Positions 54,260 through 64,000 of a stretch of DNA of 64,000 nucleotides are shown in pieces; position 1 is the first letter of the stretch, and each line of letters starts with the position of its first letter. Under the pieces are notes generated by a model. The model was not told the origin of the DNA and made no database searches. It worked only from the letters and a program-made list of their open reading frames with translations. Position numbers and translations under genes: made by a program. This stretch comes from Mesostigma viride (Eukaryota; Streptophyta; Mesostigmatophyceae; Mesostigmatales; Mesostigmataceae), in the NCBI GenBank assembly GCA_009746045.1, contig RPFO01000022.1, forward strand, positions 3,398,678 through 3,462,677. The letters are read 5' to 3'.

Positions 54260-55736
54260 GTGCCCGGGCCTCTGCAGCAGGCGGCCCTAGATGGGATCGA
54301 TGATGCTTGCAGGTCCTTTGTCCGCCGGAACGGTGGTTCCGTAGCGGCAATGGCAGGATCTGTAGTGGATGGGGGTGAATATGCTGAAGGAGCCCCTTAC
54401 GAACCGTTAGTGGCCGCACGCTTGGCTTTGCCTGGTCCGGGGGAAGGTGGCCAAGTGGATGTGCTGAACTTACTACCCCCCTCTTGGGGAGCAATTTTGA
54501 ATGATGAGAGTAGGATGGTACGGACGCTGAGCCCAGCAGACCGGATCTTGCAGAAGTCGATGCGGATCTCGCGGGGGTGTAGCATGGAGGAGTTCGCGCG
54601 GGTTTGCACGGTGTGTGTGGAGAGGGGGATTTTGGGTGGATTTTTTGAGGAGGAGCCGCCTATGGTGAACGGTACTTTTGGGGTCGGAAAGCCCGACGGC
54701 CGTATACGGCTGATTGTGGACAACCGGCGTGGCAACATGCCACTACCAGATCCTATGCCCGCTTTTTTACCACACCTTGGCGTGATTTGCGATTTGCCCA
54801 CGCGCGCTGGGGAGGATGTTTTTGGGGGCGTATCAGATTTGGATTCGTACTACAACAGACTCCGCCTGCCAGTTTGGATGCGGCGGTACTGTGCGTGGAT
54901 GCCGGTGTGGTCGGATCTGGTGGGCCTGAGTGGGGCTCGTCGGAAGGTGTGGCCGTGGATGTTGTGCTGGCCAATGGGCAACAAGCTGGCCGTCGCGGTG
55001 GCCCAGTGTGTGCATCAGTCTGTGTTGTACCGCTGTGGCCCCAAGCCGCCGTTGGAGGCTAGTCGTGGGCTGAGCATCAACATGTCCGCGCTGATCCTGG
55101 TGGCGGAGGCCAACGAGGCGGGGGAGACCGTCCGGCTGAGGCTGGAGGAGGACCCTGCTGCGCCCTTGGCGCCCTCGCCGTGCTTCGAATCTCGGCAGGA
55201 TCTGGAAGGTATGCATGCTGTGACGATCGATGACCTCCATTTCACCCACTGTGCGTCGGTGGATGGGGTGAATCAGCAGCTTAGATCGTGTTCAGGCTGC
55301 CTACGCCGCTGTTGGGCTGGTGCAGAAGTCTGACAAGGTGGTACGGGCGACAGCAGAGCAGACTGGTGTGCAGGCGGTGGGGGTCATTCACCAAAGGGAT
55401 GGTGACGTGGTGCCTGTTCCTGAGCGTGTGGTGGCAGTTATCGCCGCTACTCATAGAATCTTAGATCGCGGGTTTACATACTACCGCGAACTTAGTTCTG
55501 TGCTTGGGAAGTGGGTGTGGATGCATCTGCTGTGCCGCCCCATGCTTTCGGTGTGGTCTGAGACGTACCGGCTGCTAGCAGCCATGAATGCCTCCCTGCC
55601 TGGGCGCCGCTGGCGCCTCCCTGCGGGGGCCCGCGAGGAGCTTCAGGCGGCGATCGACCTGGCCCCCTTTTTGAGGGCGGCCAGGGCCCGGCCCCTTTCT
55701 GACCGGGTCGTCGCAAGTGATGCGAGCGGCTCCGGC
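54260..55736 (+). CDS. RT and RNase H start, DIRS-like (fossil)
   Basis: RT signature order: GTFGVGKPDGRIRLIVDNRR (fingers), FGGVSDLDSYYNRLRLPVWM (catalytic motif A, about 54835), GNKLAVAVAQCVHQSVLY, and HAVTIDDLHFTHC (DD motif, about 55225). The connection shows YRELSSVLGKWVWMHLLCRP, typical of DIRS-like enzymes, then the RNase H start DRVVASDASGSG. The continuation is on the other side of C3. Confidence 0.75.
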
Positions 55737-56353
55737 AGTTAACGTAAAGGATTTACGTTAGATGGATAGAGATTGTTACGCTCTTTCCAACGGCACCTTG
55801 AACGCCTCATTTGGTTAAGGAACGTAAAAGTTATGACGTTTCCTAGGCTGTGCCGACAGTACCCGGCGCGCCACTGTGGGCGCGTACGGACACAGGATGT
55901 ACAAGTGTCACTTTGATAGTCCGCAGGACGTTGACAGGACTTGTACAGGACTTGATGGTCAATTGATAGGTAGGCGCACTGTAGCGCGCCAGGACCTATG
56001 AGACAATTGATGCTGACTAGTGTACGGATAGGTCCACAGGACTAGCCGTATGGACAATTGATAGATCTGCGCGCCAAAGGCGTGCCAGAGTCTGTGTAAT
56101 CAATTGATTGACAGTTCAGCTGTGACAGTGCAGCTGAATACTTGGACGCGTCCCTAGCAAGCTATATGAGTGACTTGGTCACACCGGGACGCTAGTTCTT
56201 GCGTGCACGTTCTCTTGGCACTGCGACCCTGTCGTCTGTGCTGCGTGCAGTCTTGGAAGTGACGTGACTTACGTCTGTGTTTCCTGATTATTAATAAAGG
56301 CAACTTCCTGCAAGAACCATGGCGGAATTCGTGGCATTCTTACCCTCACAACT
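55737..56353 (+). repeat. C3 5' LTR
   Basis: 617 bp with AGTT...AACT ends. The first 25 bp contain the short palindrome TAACGTAAAGGATTTACGTT. Near the end an ATG in strong context (ACCATGG, about 56319) lies inside the LTR. TCAATTGA-type motifs recur through the middle. Confidence 0.95.
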
Positions 56354-57265
56354 CGTATTACAACTCGTATTACACGCTCTGTCAAAAAGATGCCAAATTC
56401 GGAAGAATTTCGGATTCCGGACGATGAGGAAATAGCCGCTCCGCCGGCTGGTTCTTCGTCAAGACCAACTGTGCCGTCGTGGCAACAATTGCTCGACGAA
56501 GTTACAGTTTCGCTCGACGAGCTTCATCGTCAGCAGCGTGCAGCTCACGCATTGCTCGGGGATAACCCCGAGGACCCCGATTTGCCAGCACTGGTGCCGG
56601 CTCGCGCATGTTGGACCAGATTCGAAACATTTTATCGACATTTACGGTCCAGGTGCGGGGAGGTTTGCGGTCGGTGACCGAAGTCACGACTGCCATTGAG
56701 GAGTTGGACAACGTCCTCTCTTCACTCACCGGTTACCAGAGAAACCTGCAAAACTGGGCATCGCTTCGCACGGGGGGCGCGCCGGCGGTGTCAACAAATT
56801 TGTTTCAGGATCTCGCGCTGTATCGCTGCTCACTCGCGGCGTACGCAGTCGTGAGCGCCAGGTTTTAATTAACCTGGTGGCATTTCTCGCCTCTGTGCGA
56901 GAGTGGATTCCCGCGGGGTGGGAATTATTGACGATCTTTACACATCCTCTGCGCCTCGTCGCGCGTCGGCGCGTCGCAACTTACGCGGCGGGGAGCACGC
57001 CGGTTTTAATTCATACCGGTGCAGGTCCGGAGCTGGATATGGAGGATCGTGAGTTCGTATACACGTACTGCGACTTCAGGGGCCTTGACTACTAGTCGGC
57101 CTAATTTTCTTCTGCAGTACTTGTCGACATTTTTTTTGTCGAATTTCGGCGGCAATTCGCGGGGGCGGCAGCGACACCGGCGCAGGCGGCAGTGGCGACA
57201 CAAAAATTTTGTACATATTTTCTGCTGCTTTGTTAAGGTGTTCTTTGAATAGCTGGTAGTGCAGG
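56354..57265 (+). CDS. C3 leader with small ORFs of unknown function (fossil)
   Basis: Between the LTR and gag, overlapping short frames have protein-like composition: IPDDEEIAAPPAGSSSRPTV and SLDELHRQQRAAHALLGDNP in one, GGLRSVTEVTTAIEELDNVL and LTGYQRNLQNWASLRTGG in another, and a last one ending DREFVYTYCDFRGLDY. A leader coding region before gag is not standard for Copia. It may be a captured gene; no family is recognised. Confidence 0.4.
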
Positions 57266-58381
57266 ATGGCTGAGGGACGCCGTAGCAAGGGTCCAGCCAG
57301 TGGGAATAATAATGGGGGTGCTGGTAGTGGAACCGCTCACGTAGATGACGTGGGGCTTACCGGAGAGATTACCAACCTTCCTCACAATAATAATAATGCA
57401 CAAGCTATTCATGGCTTTGATCTTACCACACAGGGTCTTTTAATTGTCAATCAGTTGCAGCCTGTAACCTCAGACTCCAAGCCTAAGCAGGCTGAAGAGT
57501 TTGTGGAGGGATTGGAAGGGTTCCCTAGCTTGTACGGTGGTACAAATTACTATCAAATCTGGATAGGCAGTAGCACTTTTGGCAAGTGTACTGACCAGAT
57601 TAAGGACCTAACCAGGGAGTGCAAAAAGGCCAATAAGGCCTGGGCACTGTACGTGGCTGAGCTGAAGGAGCTGCTGGAGGACCAACGAAAGAAGGTCGGC
57701 ATCCATTGGCAGGACAAGTACCAAGGGTGGGAGGTCAAGGGGGACCTGATCCAGAACTTTCTCAACTATTGTAAGATGGTTGAGGAGGGCAGGGCTCACG
57801 GCTTTAATGTCGCTGATAACATAGCCCTAACCAACTGGCTCAAGGTTTCTGGGCTGGATAAGGCGACACGTGGCTCCTTAAAAGTCATGTGTGCCCCACA
57901 CTCTACCCTGAAGGCCTACAAGGTCATCATTAAACAAGCTCTCGAGGCAGAGGAGCTGTTTGAGGGTGGAGTGCCAGCAGTGAAGGCTACCCAGGCAGGC
58001 GGGCGTACCCAGGGTGGCTCCAAGACGTCTGAGGCTGACCGAAGCCAAGGAGGGCGTAGGGGCAACCATCACAAGCGCAAGGGAGATCATTCACCTGATT
58101 CTGACAGGAGGTCACACTCCAAGTCGGTGTTCAGGCGGGTGGGTGGTCAGCCCAAGCAGGGCAACGCGTCTGACAATGGGGGCAGTGGCCAGGGCAAGTC
58201 CAAGATACAATGCTACCTGTGCAAGGGGTGGGGGCACATCAAGAAGGAGTGTCCCAGCTTCAAGAAGTCCCAGGGCCAGGGCAGCAACAAGAATAACAAC
58301 AACAACAAGAAGAACAACAACAAGTCCCAGGCAGGCCAGCCTTCAAAGGGCAGTCAGCAAGAAGACAACAAGGAGCAGTGA
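57266..58381 (+). CDS. C3 gag
   Basis: The frame starts at ATG 57266 and runs 371 codons. Gly/Asn-rich N-terminus, then a capsid-like region (KQAEEFVEGLEGFPSLYGGT; CKKANKAWALYVAELKELLE; LIQNFLNYCKMVEEGRAHGF), a basic Gly/Ser/Arg-rich linker, a CCHC knuckle CYLCKGWGHIKKEC (about 58212-58253) and an Asn/Lys/Gln-rich tail. Position and knuckle identify gag. Confidence 0.88.
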   Translation: MAEGRRSKGPASGNNNGGAGSGTAHVDDVGLTGEITNLPHNNNNAQAIHGFDLTTQGLLIVNQLQPVTSDSKPKQAEEFVEGLEGFPSLYGGTNYYQIWIGSSTFGKCTDQIKDLTRECKKANKAWALYVAELKELLEDQRKKVGIHWQDKYQGWEVKGDLIQNFLNYCKMVEEGRAHGFNVADNIALTNWLKVSGLDKATRGSLKVMCAPHSTLKAYKVIIKQALEAEELFEGGVPAVKATQAGGRTQGGSKTSEADRSQGGRRGNHHKRKGDHSPDSDRRSHSKSVFRRVGGQPKQGNASDNGGSGQGKSKIQCYLCKGWGHIKKECPSFKKSQGQGSNKNNNNNKKNNNKSQAGQPSKGSQQEDNKEQ

Positions 58382-58522
58382 CTGTCTGAGGCAACCCCTA
58401 CACACCTTAATTCACCCAAGGGGGAGGCCAGGTGCTCCAATGCAGATTTTATATCTGGGCAACAAGAGGGTGATCTCCAGGTTCAGTGTGGCCCCAGGTC
58501 ACCTGGAGAGGTACAGGTTCCT

Positions 58523-59750
58523 ATGAAGACGTCCTTGACAGCTGATGCAGCTGTAAGTATGTCTGACCCTATGCATCCTCGTGCTGGGCACGAGGGTGGA
58601 CCTCTCATTTTGAGAGAAACCAATGTACAACCACAGAGGGGTGTGAAGGCCTCTGGTGGTATGCATGTGGTCCCTGCTGGCGGTCCAGGTGTTGGGCATG
58701 AGCAGGGTGACTCAGGCTCTGAGTCAGAACAGGATGGAAGTCAGCATGGTGATGCTGGACAACCTGACAGCACAGTCCTGACTGTGCCAGGGACTGCTTC
58801 CTCTGTGTACCAGGAGTTGGGTGCCCGAATCCACAACATGTTTGGGCATGCCACTTCTCTGTCAAACAACTTTGCCTTCCGTATGGGCAGGGCACCCCTT
58901 CTTAAGGCGTGTCAGCAAGCTGCCTCACGGTGTAAGTGCCAGTTGTCCTCCAACAAGCCCAGGAAATCACATGCCAAAGCTCTACCTCAGAGCATTGGTG
59001 ATCTGCAGTGTGATATCCAACACATCAGGGGCATGCAACTGTTGGTGTGCGTGGACAGGTACACGAAATACAAGGTGCTGAGCATTTACCTTCTATGAAG
59101 AACAGGTACTTGCTGGCTGCCCTGCAGAATGTAAGAGCCAAGTTTCCTACCACAAGGATCCAGGTGGACATGCAGTTTCAGCATCTCAAGGGTGATCCTA
59201 CCCTTCCTGAGTTGCTGGTTACACCTAGGGAGGCTCATGGGCAGCAGGGTGCTATCGAGAGGGCAATCCAGGAGGTCAAGAAATTGATCATCTCTGAAGA
59301 CTGGGTACCCTTGTCTGCACCTGCACTTGTCAGGAGTGCATGGCTGAGGAACGTGGAGCAGCAGCTGAACAGCAGGGTTAACTTCTACTATGATGGAGTT
59401 GCTGTCAGCCCAATGGGTCTATATCATGGCCTGTGCCCACCACATGTGCTGGAGGGCTGGAAACATGCTGCACATGTCACCTTTGCCAAGCTGAGGGAGA
59501 AGGACCGGGGTTGGAAGATGCTGGAGCCACAAGTGGGTCAGAAGGTCCTAGCTTGGAAGGAACCTAGCCTTTATGGCAAACGTGGTAGCTGGAGTCCTGG
59601 GGTGGTTACCCAGGTTGATGAAGCTAGCCACGCATGCTTGGTCAGCATGGAGGACGAACCAAAGCATGTACACCGGCTGAGTTGGTCATATGTCAAGCCT
59701 AACCTGATGAATGAGGGCAGTCAGGCACAAGGCTCACAGGATCTGCAGGA
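58523..59750 (+). CDS. C3 integrase (fossil)
   Basis: Zinc domain with H-x4-H (RIHNMFGHATS) and CQQAASRCKCQ near 58830-58950. Catalytic core with DLQCDIQHIRGMQLLVCVDR, RIQVDMQFQHL and QGAIERAIQEVKKLI. C-terminal domain with VGQKVLAWKEPSLYGKRGSW and VHRLSWSYVKPNL. It is preceded by about 300 bp without a protease motif. Confidence 0.8.
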
Positions 59751-59959
59751 TTTTCAGGTCCCAGGTGACATCACTGACGCAACGACCACATCTGTTGCAG
59801 GGGAATCTGTCAGCCCTGGCCAGGTTGCAGAGGTACTTGTTGAACAGGCTGCAAGGTCAACAGCTGGGGAGTCAACTGTCAAGCCCAAGGCACTAACCAA
59901 GCCCAGGGGGACAAGTTTGGCTGGATTGATTGGGGCTCTACAAAGGGCCAAGAAGCAGC

Positions 59960-60320
59960 CCAAGGTAGCCAAGCTCAGGTGGCATGGCAATCTGGGGCTG
60001 GACACTGCCTTAGAGGTAGACACTAATTCTCAGGTCTCCATTATTGGGACCAGGGCTGCAGCAGGGTACAGCATGTCTGAACCCAGCTATCAGTTTGTGT
60101 CTGACTTCAGTGGCGGGGTACACGTGAAGGTACTGGGTGAGGTATTCATTCCTATCCTTGGACAGGACACTGCTTTTTGTGTCTTGGAGGGCTATCAAGG
60201 ACCTGCTCTTCTGGGGCAGAATTTCCTATGCCAGGATGGGGTAGTGATCACGTCCTCTCTCCTGACTAAGGAAGGGGCTGGTCAGGTCCCACTGATTAAT
60301 TTCAGGACCACTCACCTATC
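59960..60320 (+). CDS. C3 retropepsin-like segment between IN and RT
   Basis: The pattern LEVDTNSQVSIIGTRAAAGY...VLGEVFIPILGQDTAFCVLE...GPALLGQNFLCQDGVVI fits an aspartic protease of the Ty3 type: D-T near the N-terminus, alternating hydrophobic strands and LLGxxFL near the end. It aligns clearly with the C2 segment at 46940-47300. Sited between integrase and RT, not between gag and integrase as in standard Copia. Confidence 0.7.
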
Positions 60321-60579
60321 ACGTGCAGTAACCAGGACGGTTAAGCGTGTGCAAGTGTGCCAGGGGCAGGAGCCCTTGGTTGATGACCTCATACTGCCAG
60401 CTGCTAGTCATCCAAGCAGTTTGGGCATTGGTCCTCACTCACTTGCTGGACACAGCCCTATCAACTACCAAGGCCTGGTGAAGCTCATGTCCTCTCCCAT
60501 TATGTGTCCCCAGGTCACACTGGGTCTGATTAAATCTGGGGAGGACTGGATCTCCAAGAAATGCGTGGAACCTGTCAAT

Positions 60580-62007
60580 GACCTGCCTCCTGCACGACGT
60601 CTACTCAAGCTCAAGTTTGTCATCAAGATGAAGGAGGTGGACGGGGTCAAGGTACCACATGTCAGGCCAGTGCTGAATGAGTTCAAGGGTACTGGTGAGT
60701 GCACTGCTGAGGAGTTGTATACCCCTGGCATGCTGCATGATACTTGGAGGCTGCTGCTGTGTGTCTTTCTAGGCCTTCTCAACAAGGGCTTGGACTATGG
60801 CTCAGTGGTGATAGACTTCAAGAGGGCATTTCTGGAGGGTGATGCAGATGTGGCACAGGAAAAGTGGGAGGGCAAGACGCCTTTCTATGTTAGGGTGCCT
60901 GCTGTATGGAAAAGGGACATCCACACGGAGTTCCTTAAAATCCTCAAGGGCCTGGAGGGCCTGAGGTCAAGTCCAATAATCTGGAGGGAGACTCTCAACC
61001 GTTTCCTGAAGGAGCATTGCAACTTGAAGGTCTCTCCTGTAGACCCCTGTCTGTTTCTGGGGCAATGGGAAGGCCTGCCAGTGTATGCTTCGCTGCACGG
61101 GGATGACCTACATCTGATAGCTCCCACGTCGTGGCTTAAGGAGCTGATCTCCATCATTAAGTCCAAGTTTCCTCTGGGTAGGGAGCAATGGCAGGTGGAG
61201 AATGAGCCTCTGCTGTTTGTGGGCATGGAGGCCACACTGGTGAAGAAGGGAGGGGAGTGGCGTATGCTGCTGGTGGGGGGCAATGACTATCAAGAGACCC
61301 TCATTAGCAAGCTTCCTCCAACCATCACACAGGCACTGTGTCCCATGGTGAGGGGCATGGTTGCTTGGGTGGCAGGCATTTCCAGGCCAGACCTTATGGT
61401 CATAGCCAGGTTGCCTGATGACATGCTGGTGGAGCTAGGGTCTGCCAAGGTGGCTGATCAGGTCAGGGCTTCATCTGGCATTCTGTTGTCTGCAGTGGAT
61501 TTATCACAACCCATTTGCATGGAGCTGTATGTGGATAGCTCAATGGACAGCAGGCAGGTCTCCAAGGTCAGGGGCAGGGCTGCAGGGCTCTTTGTGCTCA
61601 GACAGGAAGGCCTGGGGAGTTTGGTGAGCTGGTTTAGTCGCCTGCACAAACGGGTGGCTGTCAGCAGTGATGTGGCAGAATGCAGGGCTATTTGTGAAGG
61701 CATTCACACAAGCCTTTATCTGAAGGAGTTGCTTCATCAGATGACTTCTAACACTCCTTGGCCACTTCAGGTTACCACTCTTCTAAAAACAGACTCCATG
61801 GGGATGGTGCAGTTTGTGCACAGGCAGATGGCCAGAAGTAGGGACTTGGATTATCTCCTTCTTAAGGAGTTGTCCTCCTTGGCCAATATTGAGCATATCC
61901 CTGGGGTTGACAATCCTGCTGATGCTTTGACCAAGCTAGTGCAGAAGGCAGCAGTGCAATACAAGGTTCTTCAGTCTCTGATGGACCCATCTCAGCAAGC
62001 TGTCTAA
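60580..62007 (+). CDS. C3 Copia-type RT and RNase H
   Basis: RT with LLKLKFVIKMKEVDGVKVPH, YGSVVIDFKRAFLEGDADVA (motif A), VPAVWKRDIHTEFLKILKGL and VYASLHGDDLHLIAPTSWLK (DD, about 61100). RNase H with ELYVDSSMDSRQVSKVRGRA, SSDVAECRAICEGIHTSLYL and IEHIPGVDNPADALTKLVQK. These are Copia signatures throughout; the frame is open through RNase H to the stop. Confidence 0.9.
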   Translation, partial: DLPPARRLLKLKFVIKMKEVDGVKVPHVRPVLNEFKGTGECTAEELYTPGMLHDTWRLLLCVFLGLLNKGLDYGSVVIDFKRAFLEGDADVAQEKWEGKTPFYVRVPAVWKRDIHTEFLKILKGLEGLRSSPIIWRETLNRFLKEHCNLKVSPVDPCLFLGQWEGLPVYASLHGDDLHLIAPTSWLKELISIIKSKFPLGREQWQVENEPLLFVGMEATLVKKGGEWRMLLVGGNDYQETLISKLPPTITQALCPMVRGMVAWVAGISRPDLMVIARLPDDMLVELGSAKVADQVRASSGILLSAVDLSQPICMELYVDSSMDSRQVSKVRGRAAGLFVLRQEGLGSLVSWFSRLHKRVAVSSDVAECRAICEGIHTSLYLKELLHQMTSNTPWPLQVTTLLKTDSMGMVQFVHRQMARSRDLDYLLLKELSSLANIEHIPGVDNPADALTKLVQKAAVQYKVLQSLMDPSQQAV

Positions 62008-62956
62008 GCTGGTGCATGGTTATAGGGCATTGGAGAGCAGATTGTGTGGTAGTGTCAGCATTGTGACTGGCATAATACCTGTATTTTAGTCTGTACTAAG
62101 GCTCATGGACCATGGTACACTCACTCTGATTTTAATCAGGATACAGCCAGGTTTTGGCTGGGGTTCATGCTGTTGACTACACAAGGTTGACAGGTCCATT
62201 ACAGACCATGTATTCTATTTTAAAAGAAATGTATATTTGTACATACTTCTCACAATGGTCTGGGAACCTTTATTCTGGGGTTTATAGGGCGGGGTTCGAT
62301 TCCCTGGTATTATGTTTCTACAAGCTGGCCTGTTCAGGTGTTTGCCTGTTCAGACTTCCCTAGTTCCCCAGGGCAGGATTTAATTGTTGCCTATGTGTTT
62401 CATTTTGTCATTTGTTTGCTGTGGCAGTTTACCATCTGGCAAGTAGACGGGCGCCGTAAGACGGGCGCCAATAGACCCCTGTTGAGAGAATGACAGGCAA
62501 ACTATTGTAATACGCCTTACTTTGTCAAGTGGTATTTTAATTGTCATGGATTTATTGTACTTATATTGAATATGTACTGGGTTTTATGGGATTAGTATCT
62601 GGGATTAATGTAACTCACCGCCAGAAGGTCATTGTACTGGAGGCTCTACCGAGGTGATGGGATTAATTCCTGGAGAAGACCTCATAGAATTAACCTGTAT
62701 GTATTTAATTTTGTGTGCTTCTAATATCTGGTGGTACTCTGTAATGCCACTTCCATAGGTTTTCTCCATTTCTCATGAAATGGTTTTCCCTGTGGCAGAT
62801 CTGTTTCTTTTCCAGTTCCTTAAAAGAAAGGGCTGGGGGAATGGCAATGGCCATTAAAGACATCTGTTCAAGCTTCAAGCTGGAGTGAAGGACATTTCAA
62901 GCTACTTCAAGGGTCCCTGGCAGGGGATGTGATCCCTAAAGAAAAGAAGGGATTGG
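62008..62956 (+). other. C3 3' untranslated region with purine tract
   Basis: No gene. Contains GGCGCC-bearing duplicated GACGGGCGCC motifs (62448-62470) and ends in the polypurine tract abutting the LTR. Confidence 0.65.
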
Positions 62957-63573
62957 AGTTAACGTAAAGGATTTACGTTAGATGGATAGAGATTGTTACG
63001 CTCTTTCCAACGGCACCTTGAACGCCTCATTTGGTTAAGGAACGTAAAAGTTATGACGTTTCCTAGGCTGTGCCGACAGTACCCGGCGCGCCACTGTGGG
63101 CGCGTACGGACACAGGATGTACAAGTGTCACTTTGATAGTCCGCAGGACGTTGACAGGACTTGTACAGGACTTGATGGTCAATTGATAGGTAGGCGCACT
63201 GTAGCGCGCCAGGACCTATGAGACAATTGATGCTGACTAGTGTACGGATAGGTCCACAGGACTAGCCGTATGGACAATTGATAGATCTGCGCGCCAAAGG
63301 CGTGCCAGAGTCTGTGTAATCAATTGATTGACAGTTCAGCTGTGACAGTGCAGCTGAATACTTGGACGCGTCCCTAGCAAGCTATATGAGTGACTTGGTC
63401 ACACCGGGACGCTAGTTCTTGCGTGCACGTTCTCTTGGCACTGCGACCCTGTCGCCTGTGCTGCGTGCAGTCTTGGAAGTGACGTGACTTACGTCTGTGT
63501 TTCCTGATTATTAATAAAGGCAACTTCCTGCAAGAACCATGGCGGAATTCGTGGCATTCTTACCCTCACAACT
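62957..63573 (+). repeat. C3 3' LTR
   Basis: 617 bp, one difference from the 5' copy noted (GTCGTCTGTG versus GTCGCCTGTG), followed by target duplication CCGGC. Confidence 0.95.
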
Positions 63574-63578
63574 CCGGC

Positions 63579-64000
63579 GGTGGGGTGGTCTACAGGGACC
63601 TGCCTGGGGCCGATTGTGCCCGGCTGGCGACCCGGCGCGAAGCGCGGGGGTGGCGGACGACAGCTTTAACATCTGGGGAGGACTGGGACCTGGAGCGCAT
63701 GGAGGAGGGGGACTACAGCCTGCTGGATAGTGGCCACTGGCGTACGGCACTGTCCTACCGGTGGCGGGGGCAGCCTAACCACATCAACGTCAAGGAGGCG
63801 ATTGCTGCGACACAGGGGGTCGAGTGGTCGTGCCGGACCAAGGCGTGTCGGGGTAAGCGAGTCGTCCGGCTCGTAGACTCCAGTGCTGTGGTGGGGGCGT
63901 TTGTCAGAGGGCGGTCGTCTTCCTACCGTCTCAACCAGCTGGTTCGGCGCTACTGCGCTCTGTCACTGGCTGGCGACATGCAGAGCCACTGGGTCTGGGT
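63579..64000 (+). CDS. RNase H region of the DIRS-like element, right part (fossil)
   Basis: Resumes after C3 and runs off the window. Visible: NHINVKEAIAATQGVEWSC, VVRLVDSSAVVGAFVRGRSS and LNQLVRRYCALSLAGDMQSH, which are the E and D motif regions of DIRS-like RNase H (HIN-x-E, VDS, GRSS-x-LN). Confidence 0.7.

Larger units (their letters stand above)
55737..63573 (+). mobile_element. Copia-like element C3 with unusual domain order (looks nearly whole)
   Basis: Full-length at its ends, 7.8 kb. LTRs of 617 bp (55737-56353, 62957-63573) start AGTTAACG and end CACAACT, differ at one position noted, and are flanked by the 5-bp duplication CCGGC (55732-55736, 63574-63578). That means a very recent insertion, into the RNase H region of the DIRS-like element. 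Parts: a leader with small ORFs, gag with zinc knuckle, integrase, retropepsin-like segment, Copia RT and RNase H, 3' untranslated region and a purine tract AAAGAAAAGAAGGGATTGG. It looks close to whole, with perhaps two breaks. Confidence 0.95.
52850..64000 (+). mobile_element. DIRS-like retroelement, interrupted by C3, runs off the window (fossil)
   Basis: Preserved parts: a leader with a TATA-like CTATAAAGG (52850), a gag-like region, an RT and the start of RNase H up to 55736, then the rest of RNase H from 63579 to the window end. C3 (55737-63573) lies between, with target duplication CCGGC. RT/RNase H style matches the DIRS/tyrosine-recombinase group. The recombinase itself, if present, would lie beyond 64000, so the family call is provisional. 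It is broken in a few places apart from the C3 insertion. Confidence 0.65.

Overview
This window is a repeat-dominated stretch of a eukaryotic nuclear genome. Ty3/gypsy chromovirus, Copia and DIRS-like reverse-transcriptase elements, a MULE transposase with a FAR1-like zinc-finger N-terminus, foldback and TTAA-flanked DNA elements, satellites and exon-like segments with canonical splice sites all point that way. The mix fits a large algal or other plant-lineage/protist genome, but no conserved host gene fixes the organism. I see no rRNA, no intact tRNA, no organellar or bacterial operon genes and no CRISPR.

Layout. 1-3.8 kb: a MULE transposase gene (minus strand) with a duplicated 3' end. 3.9-7.1 kb: minisatellite, exon-like segments with good splice sites and a (TTG)n microsatellite of about 450 bp, on the minus strand; possibly the remains of one spliced gene. 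7.1-14.2 kb: chromovirus G1 (minus strand). 14.2-21.0 kb: a non-coding, very young LTR element (LARD type). 21.3-24.8 kb: a small TIR element, a perfect head-to-tail tandem duplication and an orphan 145-aa ORF. 24.8-30.0 kb: a gag-protease-only Copia derivative (C1) carrying an 882-bp palindrome built from palindromes. 30.0-39.9 kb: chromovirus G2 (plus strand), close kin of G1 in inverted orientation, its 3' LTR split by a 1.7-kb TTAA-flanked DNA element. 39.9-41.3 kb: a gag-like fossil (minus). 41.6-43.4 kb: an octamer-rich tandem array and a ~175-bp satellite. 43.4-49.9 kb: Copia-like C2, with identical LTRs. 49.9-52.8 kb: mostly unassigned, with a foldback element. 52.8-64.0 kb: a DIRS-like retroelement, running off the window, split by Copia-like C3 (55.7-63.6 kb).

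The most unusual signal is shared by C2 and C3. Both have a Copia-type integrase and RT/RNase H, but a Ty3-like retropepsin segment lies between integrase and RT instead of upstream of integrase. Both also have LTRs ending AGTT...AACT rather than TG...CA, with clear 5-bp target duplications (ACTGT, CCGGC). The other notable structure is the three-tier palindrome in C1, which also starts AGTT, ends AACT, has a 5-bp duplication (ACCAC) and contains tRNA-like pol III box motifs. G1 and G2 share a long extra ORF of unknown function after a chromodomain integrase. Retroelements are described as fossils, by parts and approximate intactness only.
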